Below, in pieces: positions 8,039 through 18,207 of a DNA stretch of 64,000 nucleotides. The notes under the pieces are model-generated. The model had not been told where the DNA came from. It was given only the letters and a program-made list of their open reading frames with translations, and did no database searches. Source of the DNA: CAWHNT01 sp963830775 (lineage in GTDB: Bacteria > Pseudomonadota > Alphaproteobacteria > Geminicoccales > Geminicoccaceae); assembly GCA_963830775.1 (NCBI GenBank), contig CAWHNT010000047.1, positions 868,001-932,000 of the forward strand, read 5' to 3'. Made by a program: the position numbers and the translations under genes. Every line of letters starts with the position of its first letter. Positions within the stretch are counted from its first letter, which is position 1.

Positions 8039-9436
8039 ATGCCCCAGAAGTTCGACCTCGTCGTCGTCGGCGGGGGGCCCGGCGGCTACGTCGCCGCCAT
8101 TCGTGCGGCCCAACTCGGGATGAAGACCGGCCTCGTCGAGCGCGAGCATCTGGGCGGGATCTGCCTCAACTGGGGCTGCATCCCGACCAAGGCGTTGCTG
8201 CGCTCGGCCGAGGTCTTCGACCTCATGCACCACCTGAAGCAGTTCGGCTTCGAGGCCGACAATCTGCGCTTCGACGCCGGTGCGGTGGTCAAGCGCTCGC
8301 GGCAGGTGGCCCAGCAGCTCTCGCGCGGCGTCGGGCACCTCCTGAAGAAGAACAAGGTCACCGTCATCGACGGCGAGGCGCGGCTTGCCGGCAAGGGCAA
8401 GCTCGCCGTCAAGCTCAAGGCCGGCGGCGAGGACACGGTCGAGGCGCCGCACATCATCCTCGCGACCGGTGCCCGCGCCCGCCAGCTCCCCGGGCTCGAG
8501 GCCGACGGCAAGCTGGTCTGGACCTACAAGGAGGCGATGGTCCCGCAAGCGATCCCGAAGTCGCTCCTGGTCGTGGGCTCCGGCGCCATCGGCATCGAGT
8601 TCGCGAGCTTCTATCGCGGCATGGGTGCCGAGGTGACGGTCGTCGAGGTTCTCGACCGCATCCTCCCGGTCGAAGACGAGGAGATCTCGGCCTTCGCCCA
8701 CAAGCAGCTGGAGAAGCGCGGCCTCAAGCTCCTGACCTCGGCCACAGTGAAGGGCCTGAAGAAGGGCTCCGACAGCGTCACCGCCACGATCGAGAGCAAG
8801 GGCAACACGGAGGAGATCACCGCCGACCGCGTGATCATGGCGGTCGGCATCGTCGGCAATGTCGAGAACATCGGCCTCGAGGGCACCAAGGTCCGCGTCG
8901 AGCGCGGCCACATCGTCGTCGACCGCTGGTGCGCCACCGACGAGCCCGGCGTCTATGCCATCGGCGACGTGGTGGGTGCTCCCTGGCTGGCACACAAGGC
9001 CAGCCACGAGGGCGTGCTGTGCGTCGAGAAGATCGCGGGCCTGGAGCACGTCCATCCGCTGGACGTCACCAAGGTCCCGGGCTGCACCTACTGCACGCCC
9101 CAGGTGGCCTCGGTCGGCTACACCGAGAAGGCGGCCAAGGACGCCGGCTACGAGGTGAAGGTCGGCCGCTTCCCGTTCATCGGCAACGGCAAGGCCATCG
9201 CCCTGGGCGAGCCGGAGGGCATGGTGAAGACCGTCTTCGACGCGAAGACCGGCGAGCTACTGGGCGCCCACATGGTGGGGGCCGAGGTGACCGAGCTGAT
9301 CCAGGGCTACGTCATCGCGCGGACCATGGAGGCCACGGAGGAAGACCTCTTCCACACCATCTTCCCGCACCCGACCCTCTCCGAGATGCTGCACGAGGCC
9401 GCGCTTGACGCCTACAAGCGGGCCATACACTTCTGA
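8039..9436 (+). CDS. lpd: Dihydrolipoamide dehydrogenase (E3)
   Basis: FAD-dependent flavoprotein that reoxidises the dihydrolipoamide of E2 with NAD+. The 465 residues show the N-terminal FAD fold (VVVGGGPGGYVAAI), the redox-active disulfide in GGICLNWGCIPTKALL, the NAD-binding fold (LLVVGSGAIGIEFASF), the second FAD motif (YAIGDVVG) and the C-terminal dimer interface with the active-site His-Glu region (FPHPTLSEMLHEA). It belongs to the pdh operon; lipA follows 4 bp after its stop. Confidence 0.97.
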   Translation: MPQKFDLVVVGGGPGGYVAAIRAAQLGMKTGLVEREHLGGICLNWGCIPTKALLRSAEVFDLMHHLKQFGFEADNLRFDAGAVVKRSRQVAQQLSRGVGHLLKKNKVTVIDGEARLAGKGKLAVKLKAGGEDTVEAPHIILATGARARQLPGLEADGKLVWTYKEAMVPQAIPKSLLVVGSGAIGIEFASFYRGMGAEVTVVEVLDRILPVEDEEISAFAHKQLEKRGLKLLTSATVKGLKKGSDSVTATIESKGNTEEITADRVIMAVGIVGNVENIGLEGTKVRVERGHIVVDRWCATDEPGVYAIGDVVGAPWLAHKASHEGVLCVEKIAGLEHVHPLDVTKVPGCTYCTPQVASVGYTEKAAKDAGYEVKVGRFPFIGNGKAIALGEPEGMVKTVFDAKTGELLGAHMVGAEVTELIQGYVIARTMEATEEDLFHTIFPHPTLSEMLHEAALDAYKRAIHF

Positions 9437-9440
9437 GCCC

Positions 9441-10373
9441 ATGGCCAGCATCACCGTCCTCGACCGCTCCACCATCGCCCGCAAGCCCTCCTGGATCAGG
9501 GTCAAGGCACCCTCGTCGCCCGGCTATCACGACACCCGCCGGCTGATCCACGGCAAGCGGCTGCACACGGTCTGCGAGGAGGCGGCCTGCCCGAACATCG
9601 GCGAGTGCTGGACCCAGAAGCACGCCACGGTGATGATCCTGGGCGACACCTGCACCCGGGCCTGCACCTTCTGCAACGTCAAGACCGGGATGCCGCGCGC
9701 GGTCGATCCGCACGAGCCCGAGCGGCTGGGCGATGCCGTGGCCGAGCTGGGGCTGGTCCACGTCGTCATCACCTCGGTCGACCGTGACGACCTGGCGGAC
9801 GGCGGTGCCACGCAGTTCGTGCGCTCGATCCAGGCCATCCGCCGCAGCACGCCCGCCACCACGATCGAGATCCTCACCCCCGACTTCCTGCGGAAGCCCG
9901 GTGCGGTCGAGGCAGTGGTGGCGGCACGGCCGGACGTCTACAACCACAATCTGGAAACCGTTCCCCGGCTCTATCGCGGCGTCCGCCCCGGTGCCCGCTA
10001 CTTCCACTCCCTGCGCCTGCTGCAGAAGGTGAAGGAGCTCGACCCCAGCCTGTTCACCAAGTCCGGGATCATGCTGGGCCTGGGCGAGGAGAAGCGCGAA
10101 GTGCATCAGGTGATGGACGACATGCGCTCCGCGGACGTGGACTTCATCACCATCGGCCAGTACCTGCAGCCCACGCCGCGGCACCACAAGGTGGAGCGCT
10201 TCGTCGAGCCGGCCGAGTTCGAGGCCCATGCGCGCATGGCGAAGGCCAAGGGCTTCCTCATGGTGGCGGCCTCGCCGCTCACCCGCTCCTCCTACCATGC
10301 CGGCGACGACTTCGCCCGGCTGCGCGCCAACCGCGAGGCGCTGCTTGCCGCCGCCACCCGCGGTGCTGCCTGA
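9441..10373 (+). CDS. lipA: Lipoyl synthase
   Basis: Radical SAM enzyme that inserts two sulfurs into octanoyl groups on lipoyl domains, here those of PdhB and PdhC upstream. ATG 9441 (MASITVLDRS) gives 310 residues and sits just after the lpd stop; a longer frame would overlap lpd and is not conserved in type. Both iron-sulfur motifs are visible: the auxiliary cluster cysteines in CEEAACPNIGEC and the radical SAM CTRACTFC. The R-S-S-Y region near the C-terminus (LTRSSYHAGDDF) supplies the Ser ligand. Placement in the operon makes functional sense. Confidence 0.97.
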   Translation: MASITVLDRSTIARKPSWIRVKAPSSPGYHDTRRLIHGKRLHTVCEEAACPNIGECWTQKHATVMILGDTCTRACTFCNVKTGMPRAVDPHEPERLGDAVAELGLVHVVITSVDRDDLADGGATQFVRSIQAIRRSTPATTIEILTPDFLRKPGAVEAVVAARPDVYNHNLETVPRLYRGVRPGARYFHSLRLLQKVKELDPSLFTKSGIMLGLGEEKREVHQVMDDMRSADVDFITIGQYLQPTPRHHKVERFVEPAEFEAHARMAKAKGFLMVAASPLTRSSYHAGDDFARLRANREALLAAATRGAA

Positions 10374-10382
10374 GGCCGCGCG

Positions 10383-10856
10383 ATGCCGACCCACGCCGAG
10401 CAGCGGCACCTGCCTTACACACCCGAGCAGATGTACGACCTCGTGGCCGCGGTCGAGCGCTATCCCGAGTTCCTGCCCTGGTGCAAGGCCTCCCGGATCA
10501 CCAAGCGCGAGGGTGACACCTTCTACGCCGACCTGGTCGTCGCCTTCAAAGTCTGGCGCGAGCGCTTCTCCTCCAAGGTCCACGTCATGCCCAAGACCGG
10601 CATCGACGTCGAGTACATCAACGGCCCGTTCCGCTACCTCAATAACCACTGGCGCTTCCTGCCGGCCCCGGAAGGCGGCTGCATCATCGACTTCTACGTC
10701 GACTTCGAGTTCCGCTCCCGCATCCTGCAGAACCTGATCGGCCTGCTCTTCAATGAGGCGGTGAGCCGGATGGTGGGTGCGTTCGAGACGCGGGCGCGCA
10801 GCTCTACGGGAGTGGCGGCAGTCGTCGGCGGCTCCGTCCCGAGCGCAGGCGGGTGA
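10383..10856 (+). CDS. Coq10/RatA-like START-domain protein (ubiquinone-binding)
   Basis: 157-residue SRPBCC/START-fold protein of the Coq10/RatA (polyketide cyclase) family, starting MPTHAEQRHLPYTPEQMYDLV with the conserved VERYPEFLPWC. Later family features are INGPFRYLNNHW and the C-terminal FNEAVSRMVGAFETRA. Members bind ubiquinone in respiratory membranes (Coq10); the E. coli relative RatA has been described as inhibiting ribosome association. In alphaproteobacteria this gene regularly follows lipA, as here (9 bp). Which of the two roles applies cannot be told from sequence. Confidence 0.85.
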   Translation: MPTHAEQRHLPYTPEQMYDLVAAVERYPEFLPWCKASRITKREGDTFYADLVVAFKVWRERFSSKVHVMPKTGIDVEYINGPFRYLNNHWRFLPAPEGGCIIDFYVDFEFRSRILQNLIGLLFNEAVSRMVGAFETRARSSTGVAAVVGGSVPSAGG

Positions 10857-10860
10857 GGCG

Positions 10861-11370
10861 ATGCGCACGCTGAGGGTGGCTGCAGCCGAGGAAGCTGTAC
10901 GAAGCGACTTCTACGCCTGGACCTTGGCCCAGGTGGCGGAGCTGCGTCGTCTGCCCTGCTGCCCAGCGAAACAACGGCCTGGACGTCACCAACCTGATCG
11001 GCGAGGTGGCGGACTTGGGCAAGATGGAGAAGCGCGGAGGTCAGGAGCCGGGTTACGACAGTGATCGAGCACCTCTCAAGCTCGACTATCTCCCGCACCG
11101 TCGAGCCGCGCGCCGGCTGGATCGCCACGATCATCGAACCCGAGCGTGAGCTTGAGGACATGTTGACCGAGAGCCTGCGGCGTGACCTCGACCGCCACCT
11201 GGCCGAGCTACAGAAGCGTGCCCGTCGCCGGGCGGCCCTCTTCGCTCGAGTACGGCGAGGCCGCTGCGGTCCGCGGAAAGCTTCCTGCCAGCATGCCCCT
11301 ACACGCTCGACGATCGTGCTGCTCGACAGCTGGTACTCGACCGCGCAAGCCCCGGCACTCGACGACTGAG
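10861..11370 (+). pseudogene. DUF29-family remnant with several frameshifts
   Basis: Pieces of a DUF29 protein are recognisable in three reading frames. They are MRTLRVAAAEEAVRSDFYAW plus TLAQVAELRRL from 10861, then NGLDVTNLIGEVADLGKMEK around 10976, then VIEHLSSSTISRTVEPRAGW and ELEDMLTESLR from about 11060, and finally a CPYTLDD-like piece around 11300. DUF29 proteins are small, of unknown function and often found near mobile or toxin-like genes in alphaproteobacteria and cyanobacteria. No single frame spans the gene, so it is called dead. It converges with the damaged cinA. Confidence 0.7.
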
Positions 11371-11874
11371 CGCTGCCCCCAGAGCCGGGCTGAGCCCAAG
11401 CAGCATCGCGGCCTCCACTGTGGCGCAGCCGGATCTCCGTCCGATCGCCTGGGAAGACCTCCGCTCGATGCAGGGTAGGCTGCCTCGCCGTCGGCGCTGC
11501 CATGATGGACCAGCCCAACTGGCTTTCCCGGCCGTGGCCCCGCCCGGTCCCGCGATGCCGGTCACGGCAAGCGCCAGCCCGCAGCCGCTCCTCGCGAGCG
11601 CACCCTCGGCCATGGCACGCGCCACGGGCTCGCTCACGGCACCGTGCTGGCGGAGCAACTCGGCCGGCACGCCCAGCATCTCCTGCTTGGCCTCGTTGCT
11701 GTAGACGACGTAGCCGCGCTCGACGACGGCCGAGGAGCCCGCGATCTCGGTCAGGCAGCCGGCGATCAGGCCGCCCGTGCACGACTCGGCCGTGACCAGC
11801 CGGAGGCCGGCCGCCTCGCAGGCCGCGAGCAGGCGACGGGCAAGGTCGAGATGCGGTGCCGGGAACAGGTCCAT
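11299..11874 (-). pseudogene. cinA: CinA C-terminal domain (nicotinamide-nucleotide amidase, PncC) with three frame changes
   Basis: The first ~120 residues are a clean CinA C-terminal/PncC domain: MDLFPAPHLDLARRLL, LVTAESCTGGLIAG, YVVYSNEAKQEMLGV, VTGIAGPGG. This enzyme deamidates nicotinamide mononucleotide for NAD salvage. After about 11525 the expected sequence continues in a second frame (VGLVHHGSADGEAA), then a third (LHRAEVFPGDRTEIRLR, to about 11425), then returns to the first (ATVEAAMLLGL). Three indels sum to zero, so an open frame of 191 residues survives but its middle is scrambled and its end overshoots into the DUF29 remnant. Its ATG overlaps the ispDF stop (ATGA), so it is the last gene of that minus-strand unit. 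Confidence 0.8.
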
Positions 11875-13043
11875 CAGAAGGCCTCCGGGAAGGAGACCGT
11901 CGCCAGCGCCTGGGCGGCGAGCCCCTCGCCGCGGCCGGTGAAGCCCAGGCCTTCGCTGGTCGTGGCCTTGATGCTGACGCGGTCGGGAGGCAGGCCGAGG
12001 ATGGCGGAGAGGCGCTCCTGCATCGCCACGCGATGCGGCCCGATCCGCGGGCTCTCGCAGATGATCATGAGGTCGACGTTCTCGACCCGGCCGCCGCGCG
12101 CTTCCAGGAGCTGGACCGCATGGCGCAGGAAGAGCGCGCTGTCCGCGTCCTTCCAGCGCGGGTCCGAGGGCGGGAAGTGCTGGCCGATGTCGCCGGCGCC
12201 GATGGTGCCCAGCAGCGCATCGGTCAGCGCGTGCAGCGGCGCGTCCGCATCCGAGTGGCCGAGCAGGCCGTGGCTGTGCGGGACCGGCACACCGCAGAGG
12301 ATGAGCGGACGGCCTTCGGCGAAGGCATGCACGTCATAGCCCAGCCCGGTCCGGTAGCTCCGCGCAGCGCCGAGCAGCAGCCCGGCCAGCCGCAGGTCGT
12401 CAGCCGTGGTGACCTTCAGGTTCGCCTCCTCACCGGGCACGCAGTGGACCGCCAGGCCCACGGCTTCGGCCAGGGCGGCGTCGTCGGTCAGCTCGCGTCC
12501 GGCCAGTGCCCGGTGCGCCGCCAGGATCGCCTCGTAGCGGAAGCCCTGCGGCGTTTGCGCACGGGCGAGCACGCTCCGGTCCGGGCCGGCGGTCGCGAGT
12601 CCCGCCTCCACCCGCTTCAACGTGTCGGTCACGGGCAGCACCGGCAGCACCGCATCGGCGTCCTCGAGGGCCGTCAGCACGCGCCCGATCAGCCCATCCG
12701 ACACCAGCGGGCGGGCTGCATCATGGATCAGCACGTGGCTTGGTGGATCGCCGGCGAGCGCCTCCAGGCCTAGTCGCACCAATTCCTGGCGGCTCGTTCC
12801 ACCTGGGATTGGCGGAAGCATGCAGAGCCCATCTACCGCACGCTGATAATCTGCCTCCTGGTCCGGCCCGATCACCGCCCGCACCCCTGCCAGATCGGGT
12901 CGCGCCGTGAACCGCTCGAGCGCATGCCGCAGCAGCGGCTTGCCGGCCAGCAGCCGGTACTGCTTGGGCAGCTCGCCCCCCAGCCGCAGGCCCCGGCCGG
13001 CGGCGACGATCAGGGCTACCGCGCGCACGGGCACTCCGAGCAT
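11874..13043 (-). CDS. ispDF: Bifunctional IspD/IspF (MEP pathway isoprenoid synthesis)
   Basis: Fusion of 2-C-methyl-D-erythritol 4-phosphate cytidylyltransferase (residues ~8-225) and 2-C-methyl-D-erythritol 2,4-cyclodiphosphate synthase (~230-389), two non-consecutive steps of the non-mevalonate isoprenoid pathway. IspD motifs: IVAAGRGLRLGGELPKQYR, IHDAARPLVS, RAQTPQGFR. IspF motifs: GLGYDVHAF, HSHGLLGHSDADAPLHALTD (metal-binding Asp/His residues) and FPPSDPRWK. Such fusions are usual in alphaproteobacteria. It is divergent from ntrB with only ~53 bp between starts; the dusB/nifR3 gene that often sits at this junction is absent. Confidence 0.96.
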   Translation of the reverse strand: MLGVPVRAVALIVAAGRGLRLGGELPKQYRLLAGKPLLRHALERFTARPDLAGVRAVIGPDQEADYQRAVDGLCMLPPIPGGTSRQELVRLGLEALAGDPPSHVLIHDAARPLVSDGLIGRVLTALEDADAVLPVLPVTDTLKRVEAGLATAGPDRSVLARAQTPQGFRYEAILAAHRALAGRELTDDAALAEAVGLAVHCVPGEEANLKVTTADDLRLAGLLLGAARSYRTGLGYDVHAFAEGRPLILCGVPVPHSHGLLGHSDADAPLHALTDALLGTIGAGDIGQHFPPSDPRWKDADSALFLRHAVQLLEARGGRVENVDLMIICESPRIGPHRVAMQERLSAILGLPPDRVSIKATTSEGLGFTGRGEGLAAQALATVSFPEAF

Positions 13044-13096
13044 CTTGCCTGTTCGCTGGGCATCACCTAGTCTCTGCCTAATTCCTGAGCATCACT

Positions 13097-14242
13097 GTGA
13101 GGCTCCTGTTGCGCGCAGCTACCGTCGAGCTAGGCGTCTCGCCTAGACCCTTGGACGCCGGCAAGCTCCTCGAGGCCATCCCCAGCGCCGTCTTCAGCGT
13201 CGATCCGAGCCTGCATTTCCGCTTCGCCAACGGTGCCGCCGAGCAGCTCTTCGGCGCCAGCTGGAACGTGCTGGCACGGCGCTCGCTGGAGGAGGTGGTG
13301 GCACCGCACGCGACGCTACTAGGGCTCGTCCGCCAGGTACAGGCAGGCGGTGCTTCCTTCTCCGACTATGCCGTCGAGCTGGCGCTTGCCCGGGGCGATC
13401 TGGTCCATGTCGACTGCCATCTCTCGCCGATCCCGGACCTGCCGGGCAACGTCCTCGTGGTCCTCCACCCGTGCTCGGCCGCCCGCCGGTTCGACCTCGG
13501 CATCTCCAGCCGTCGCGCCACCCGCTCGGTGGCGGGGCTGGCCGCGACCCTGGCACACGAGGTGAAGAACCCGCTCTCCGGCATCCGCGGCGCGGCCCAG
13601 CTCCTGGAGACGGTGGTGCCGGAGGATGACCGGCAGCTCACCCGGCTGATCTGCGACGAGACGGATCGGATCTGCGCCCTGGTCGACCGTATGGAGGCGT
13701 TCGGCAACTCCAGCCGGATCGAGCGCGAGCCCGTCAACATCCACCAGGTGCTGGAGCATGTGCGCCGGATCGCCTCGGCAGGGTTCGCGCGCTCGATGCG
13801 CTTCGTCGAGCTCTACGACCCCTCCCTGCCCGAGGTCGAGGGCGACCGCGACCGCCTGGTGCAGGTGTTCCTCAACCTGATCAAGAACGCGGCCGAGGCG
13901 GCACCGACGGACGGCGGTCAGATCACGCTGGTAACCCAGTACCAGCACGGGCTGCGCGTCATGGTCGGCAACAGCCGCGAGCGGCTGGAGCTGCCGATCA
14001 CGGTCGAGGTCCGCGACAACGGCCCGGGCGTGCCGCTCGACCTGGTCGACCACGTCTTCGAGCCCTTCGTCACCACCAAGCGCAACGGCAACGGCCTGGG
14101 CCTGCCGCTCGTGGCCAAGATCGTGGCCGACCACCAGGGTGCGGTGAGCTACCTCGCCGGCGACCCGGGTGCGATCTTCCGCGTCCGGCTCCCGCCGGCA
14201 CGGCGCGTCGCGACCAACGGCAACGGCAGGGAGGCGGCGTGA
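13097..14242 (+). CDS. ntrB: Nitrogen regulation sensor histidine kinase NtrB
   Basis: 381-residue soluble kinase/phosphatase of the NtrB-NtrC pair that reads nitrogen status through PII. It has a PAS domain (about 20-110, IPSAVFSVDPSLHFRFANGA) and a dimerisation/phosphoacceptor helix with His154 in LAHEVKNPLSGIRGAAQLL. The ATPase domain follows: N box NLIKNAAEA, G1 DNGPGVP, G2 GNGLGLPL. The start is GTG 13097. The TGA stop overlaps the ATG of a 41-codon ORF that in turn overlaps ntrC. Confidence 0.93.
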   Translation: MRLLLRAATVELGVSPRPLDAGKLLEAIPSAVFSVDPSLHFRFANGAAEQLFGASWNVLARRSLEEVVAPHATLLGLVRQVQAGGASFSDYAVELALARGDLVHVDCHLSPIPDLPGNVLVVLHPCSAARRFDLGISSRRATRSVAGLAATLAHEVKNPLSGIRGAAQLLETVVPEDDRQLTRLICDETDRICALVDRMEAFGNSSRIEREPVNIHQVLEHVRRIASAGFARSMRFVELYDPSLPEVEGDRDRLVQVFLNLIKNAAEAAPTDGGQITLVTQYQHGLRVMVGNSRERLELPITVEVRDNGPGVPLDLVDHVFEPFVTTKRNGNGLGLPLVAKIVADHQGAVSYLAGDPGAIFRVRLPPARRVATNGNGREAA

Positions 14243-14363
14243 TGGCAAATCCGGAGTCGCACCAGTTTCTGGCTGACGAGCCGAGTGCCGCCAGCGCATC
14301 TCGCCGGGGCCGGTCGGCCAGCTCGATGCTCTTCCGCGACAGGTTGGTCACCGAGGAACTCGC

Positions 14364-14367
<4 letters not shown>
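14242..14367 (+). CDS. 41-residue ORF coupled between ntrB and ntrC, function unknown
   Basis: A short frame starts at an ATG that overlaps the ntrB stop (TGATG) and ends in a TGA that overlaps the ntrC start (ATGA). Double overlap of this kind suggests translational coupling through the gap. The peptide begins MANPESHQFLADEPSAASAS, is rich in Ser, Ala and Arg, and has no membrane segment or Cys. I do not recognise it. It may be a true small protein, or only a translated bridge that keeps ribosomes moving from ntrB to ntrC. Confidence 0.45.
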
Positions 14368-15806
<1,439 letters not shown>

Positions 15807-15927
15807 TTCCAGCGCAGACCGGCGGCGGCGTCCGCTGACCTGTTGGTAAGAGGCCAAAGCGCTCGCTGCCGCTCAGTCTGCCCCCTCCGCCTCCGAGCGG
15901 GGGGACAGGAGTGGCGGGTGGGCTGCG

Positions 15928-18135
15928 TTGCGCCGCCGGGATCGCGCTTTGAAAGCAACCCTTCCAGGCTGGCTGGCACCGGAATCCGGCTGGCTTGCCC
16001 GTATCCGCCAGTTCGACGTCGAGCGCCGTCTGGCGCTCGTGCTCACCGTGCTGGCGGTCGTCTGCGGTGTTGCCACCTACGTCGTGATCTCGCAGTCGCC
16101 GCCCTATGGCGGGAATGTCCGCACCGTCCTCCTCCTCCTCAACCTCGACCTCGTCCTCCTTCTCCTCCTGGGCGCCGTCATCGCCCGCCGCCTCGTCCAT
16201 CTCTGGCTGCAATGGAAGCAGGGCCACGCCGGCTCGCGGTTGCATACCCGGCTCGTGGCACTCTTCAGCGTCGTTGCCGTCGCACCCTCGATCCTCGTCG
16301 CCGTGTTTGCCGTCTTCTTCCTGAGCTCGGGCCTCGAGGCCTGGTTCAGCGACCGCATCCGTACGGCCCTCCAGAACTCGCTCAACGTCGCCCAGGCCTA
16401 TCTCGAGGAGCACAAGGAGAATATCCGCGCCGACGCCCTGGCGATGGCTGCCGATCTCAATCGCGAGAGCTACAGCCTGAGCCTGAACGTTCAGCGCCTG
16501 CGCCAGGTCATCAACGCCCAGGCCGCCCTGCGCTCGCTCACCGAGGCCATCGTCTTCGACGGTGCCGGCCGCGTCCTGGCCCATACCGGGCTCGTCTTCA
16601 CCCTCGAGATCGAGACGCTGCCCCAGTCCGCCGTCGAGCAGGCTCAGGCGGGCGAGGTGGTCACCCTCACCAGCGACACCGACGACCGGGTGCGGGCACT
16701 GGTCCGCCTCGACGGCTTCGGCGACGCCTATCTCTTCGTCGGGCGTTTCGTCGACGCCAACGTCCTCAACTTCATGGAGCGCACCCAGTCGATCGTCAGC
16801 GAGTACCAGCAGCTCGAGAGCGGCCGCTCCGGCATCCAGATCACCTCGGCCCTCCTGTTCATGATTGTGGCGCTCCTGCTTCTTTTTGCCGCGGTCTGGA
16901 CCGGCCTTGCCTTCGCCAACCGGCTCGTGACGCCGATCAGCCAGCTCATCACCGCCGCCAACCGCGTCCGCGGCGGCGATTTCCTGGCCCGCGTCCCCGA
17001 CCATGGCACCGATGACGACGAGCTCGTGGCACTCAGCCGTGCCTTCAACCGCATGACGGCCCAGCTCGCGAGCCAGCGTCGCGAGCTGATCGAGGCCAAC
17101 CACGAGCTCGACCAGCGGCGGCGCTTCACCGAGACCGTGCTGGCGGGCGTCACCGCCGGCGTGATCGGCCTCGATCTGGACCGCCGGATCGTCCTCCCGA
17201 ACCGCTCCGCGGAGCAGCTCCTTGACGATGCCGGCGGCGACCTCACCGGCCGCCCGATCGACGCCCTGCTGCCCGGTGTCGATGCGCTCTTCGACCGTCT
17301 GCGCGAGCATCCCGACCAGCCGGTCGAGAACGAGCTGCATCTGGTCCACGGCGGTGCCGAGCGGGTGCTGCTCGTGCGCCTGGCGCCGCAGCGCGAGGGC
17401 GAGCGCACGCTGGGCTACGTGCTGACCTTCGATGACGTGACCGCCCTCATCGGTGCCCAGCGCCAGGCGGCGTGGGCCGAGGTGGCGCGGCGGATCGCGC
17501 ACGAGGTCAAGAACCCGCTGACCCCGATCCGGCTCTCGGCCGAGCGCCTGACCCGCAAATATGCGGCGGGCCTGGGCGAGGAGCGCCAGTCCTTCCAGAA
17601 GATCGTCGATACCATCATCCGCCAGGTCGACACGATCGGCCGGCTGATCGGCGAGTTCTCGGCCTTCGCCCGCATGCCGGCCGCCGTCTTCCAGGTCGAG
17701 CCGCTGCAGCCGATCGTCGAGGAGGCGGTGCTGCTGCAGCAGGCGGCCTGGCCGGGCCTGCAGTTCGAGGCCCATGTCCCGGACGCCCCGGTCGATCTTC
17801 TGTGCGACGGGCCCAAGCTCTCGCAGGTGCTCACCAACCTGCTGCAGAACGCGGCGCAGGCCATGAGCGAGGACGGGCGGCAGGGCAGGGTGACCGCCAC
17901 CCTCCGCCGCCAGGGCCATCAGGTCGTGGTCGAGATCGAGGATGAAGGGCCGGGTTTCCCGGCCGACCGCCGCCGGTTGCTTGAGCCTTATGTGACCACG
18001 CGCGGAGCGGGAACAGGGTTGGGGCTTGCCATTGTGCGGAAGATCATGGAGGAACATGCCGGCACAGTGGAGCTACTCTCCGGTCCACGCGGAGGTGCGC
18101 TCGTGCGGCTGACTTTTCCGGACCGTCGCGGTTGA
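15928..18135 (+). CDS. ntrY: Membrane sensor histidine kinase NtrY
   Basis: 735-residue inner-membrane kinase. Three membrane segments lie in the first ~135 residues, an extracytoplasmic region spans ~136-305, and a fourth segment (about 306-333) is followed by HAMP (RLVTPISQLITAANRVRGGD). Then come a PAS domain, the phosphoacceptor His525 in RRIAHEVKNPLTPIRLSAE, and an ATPase domain (NLLQNAAQAM, GAGTGLGLAIV). Length and layout fit NtrY of alphaproteobacteria, which works with NtrX in nitrogen and redox responses. The start is uncertain: TTG 15928 or TTG 15949 (LKATLPGW). Confidence 0.93.
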   Translation: MRRRDRALKATLPGWLAPESGWLARIRQFDVERRLALVLTVLAVVCGVATYVVISQSPPYGGNVRTVLLLLNLDLVLLLLLGAVIARRLVHLWLQWKQGHAGSRLHTRLVALFSVVAVAPSILVAVFAVFFLSSGLEAWFSDRIRTALQNSLNVAQAYLEEHKENIRADALAMAADLNRESYSLSLNVQRLRQVINAQAALRSLTEAIVFDGAGRVLAHTGLVFTLEIETLPQSAVEQAQAGEVVTLTSDTDDRVRALVRLDGFGDAYLFVGRFVDANVLNFMERTQSIVSEYQQLESGRSGIQITSALLFMIVALLLLFAAVWTGLAFANRLVTPISQLITAANRVRGGDFLARVPDHGTDDDELVALSRAFNRMTAQLASQRRELIEANHELDQRRRFTETVLAGVTAGVIGLDLDRRIVLPNRSAEQLLDDAGGDLTGRPIDALLPGVDALFDRLREHPDQPVENELHLVHGGAERVLLVRLAPQREGERTLGYVLTFDDVTALIGAQRQAAWAEVARRIAHEVKNPLTPIRLSAERLTRKYAAGLGEERQSFQKIVDTIIRQVDTIGRLIGEFSAFARMPAAVFQVEPLQPIVEEAVLLQQAAWPGLQFEAHVPDAPVDLLCDGPKLSQVLTNLLQNAAQAMSEDGRQGRVTATLRRQGHQVVVEIEDEGPGFPADRRRLLEPYVTTRGAGTGLGLAIVRKIMEEHAGTVELLSGPRGGALVRLTFPDRRG

Positions 18136-18207
18136 CTGCCAGCCGTCGGACCTGCGCTATGTCGCTGATGCCGCCGCACCCCGTCCTGCAACCCGCTGAT
18201 CGAGCGC

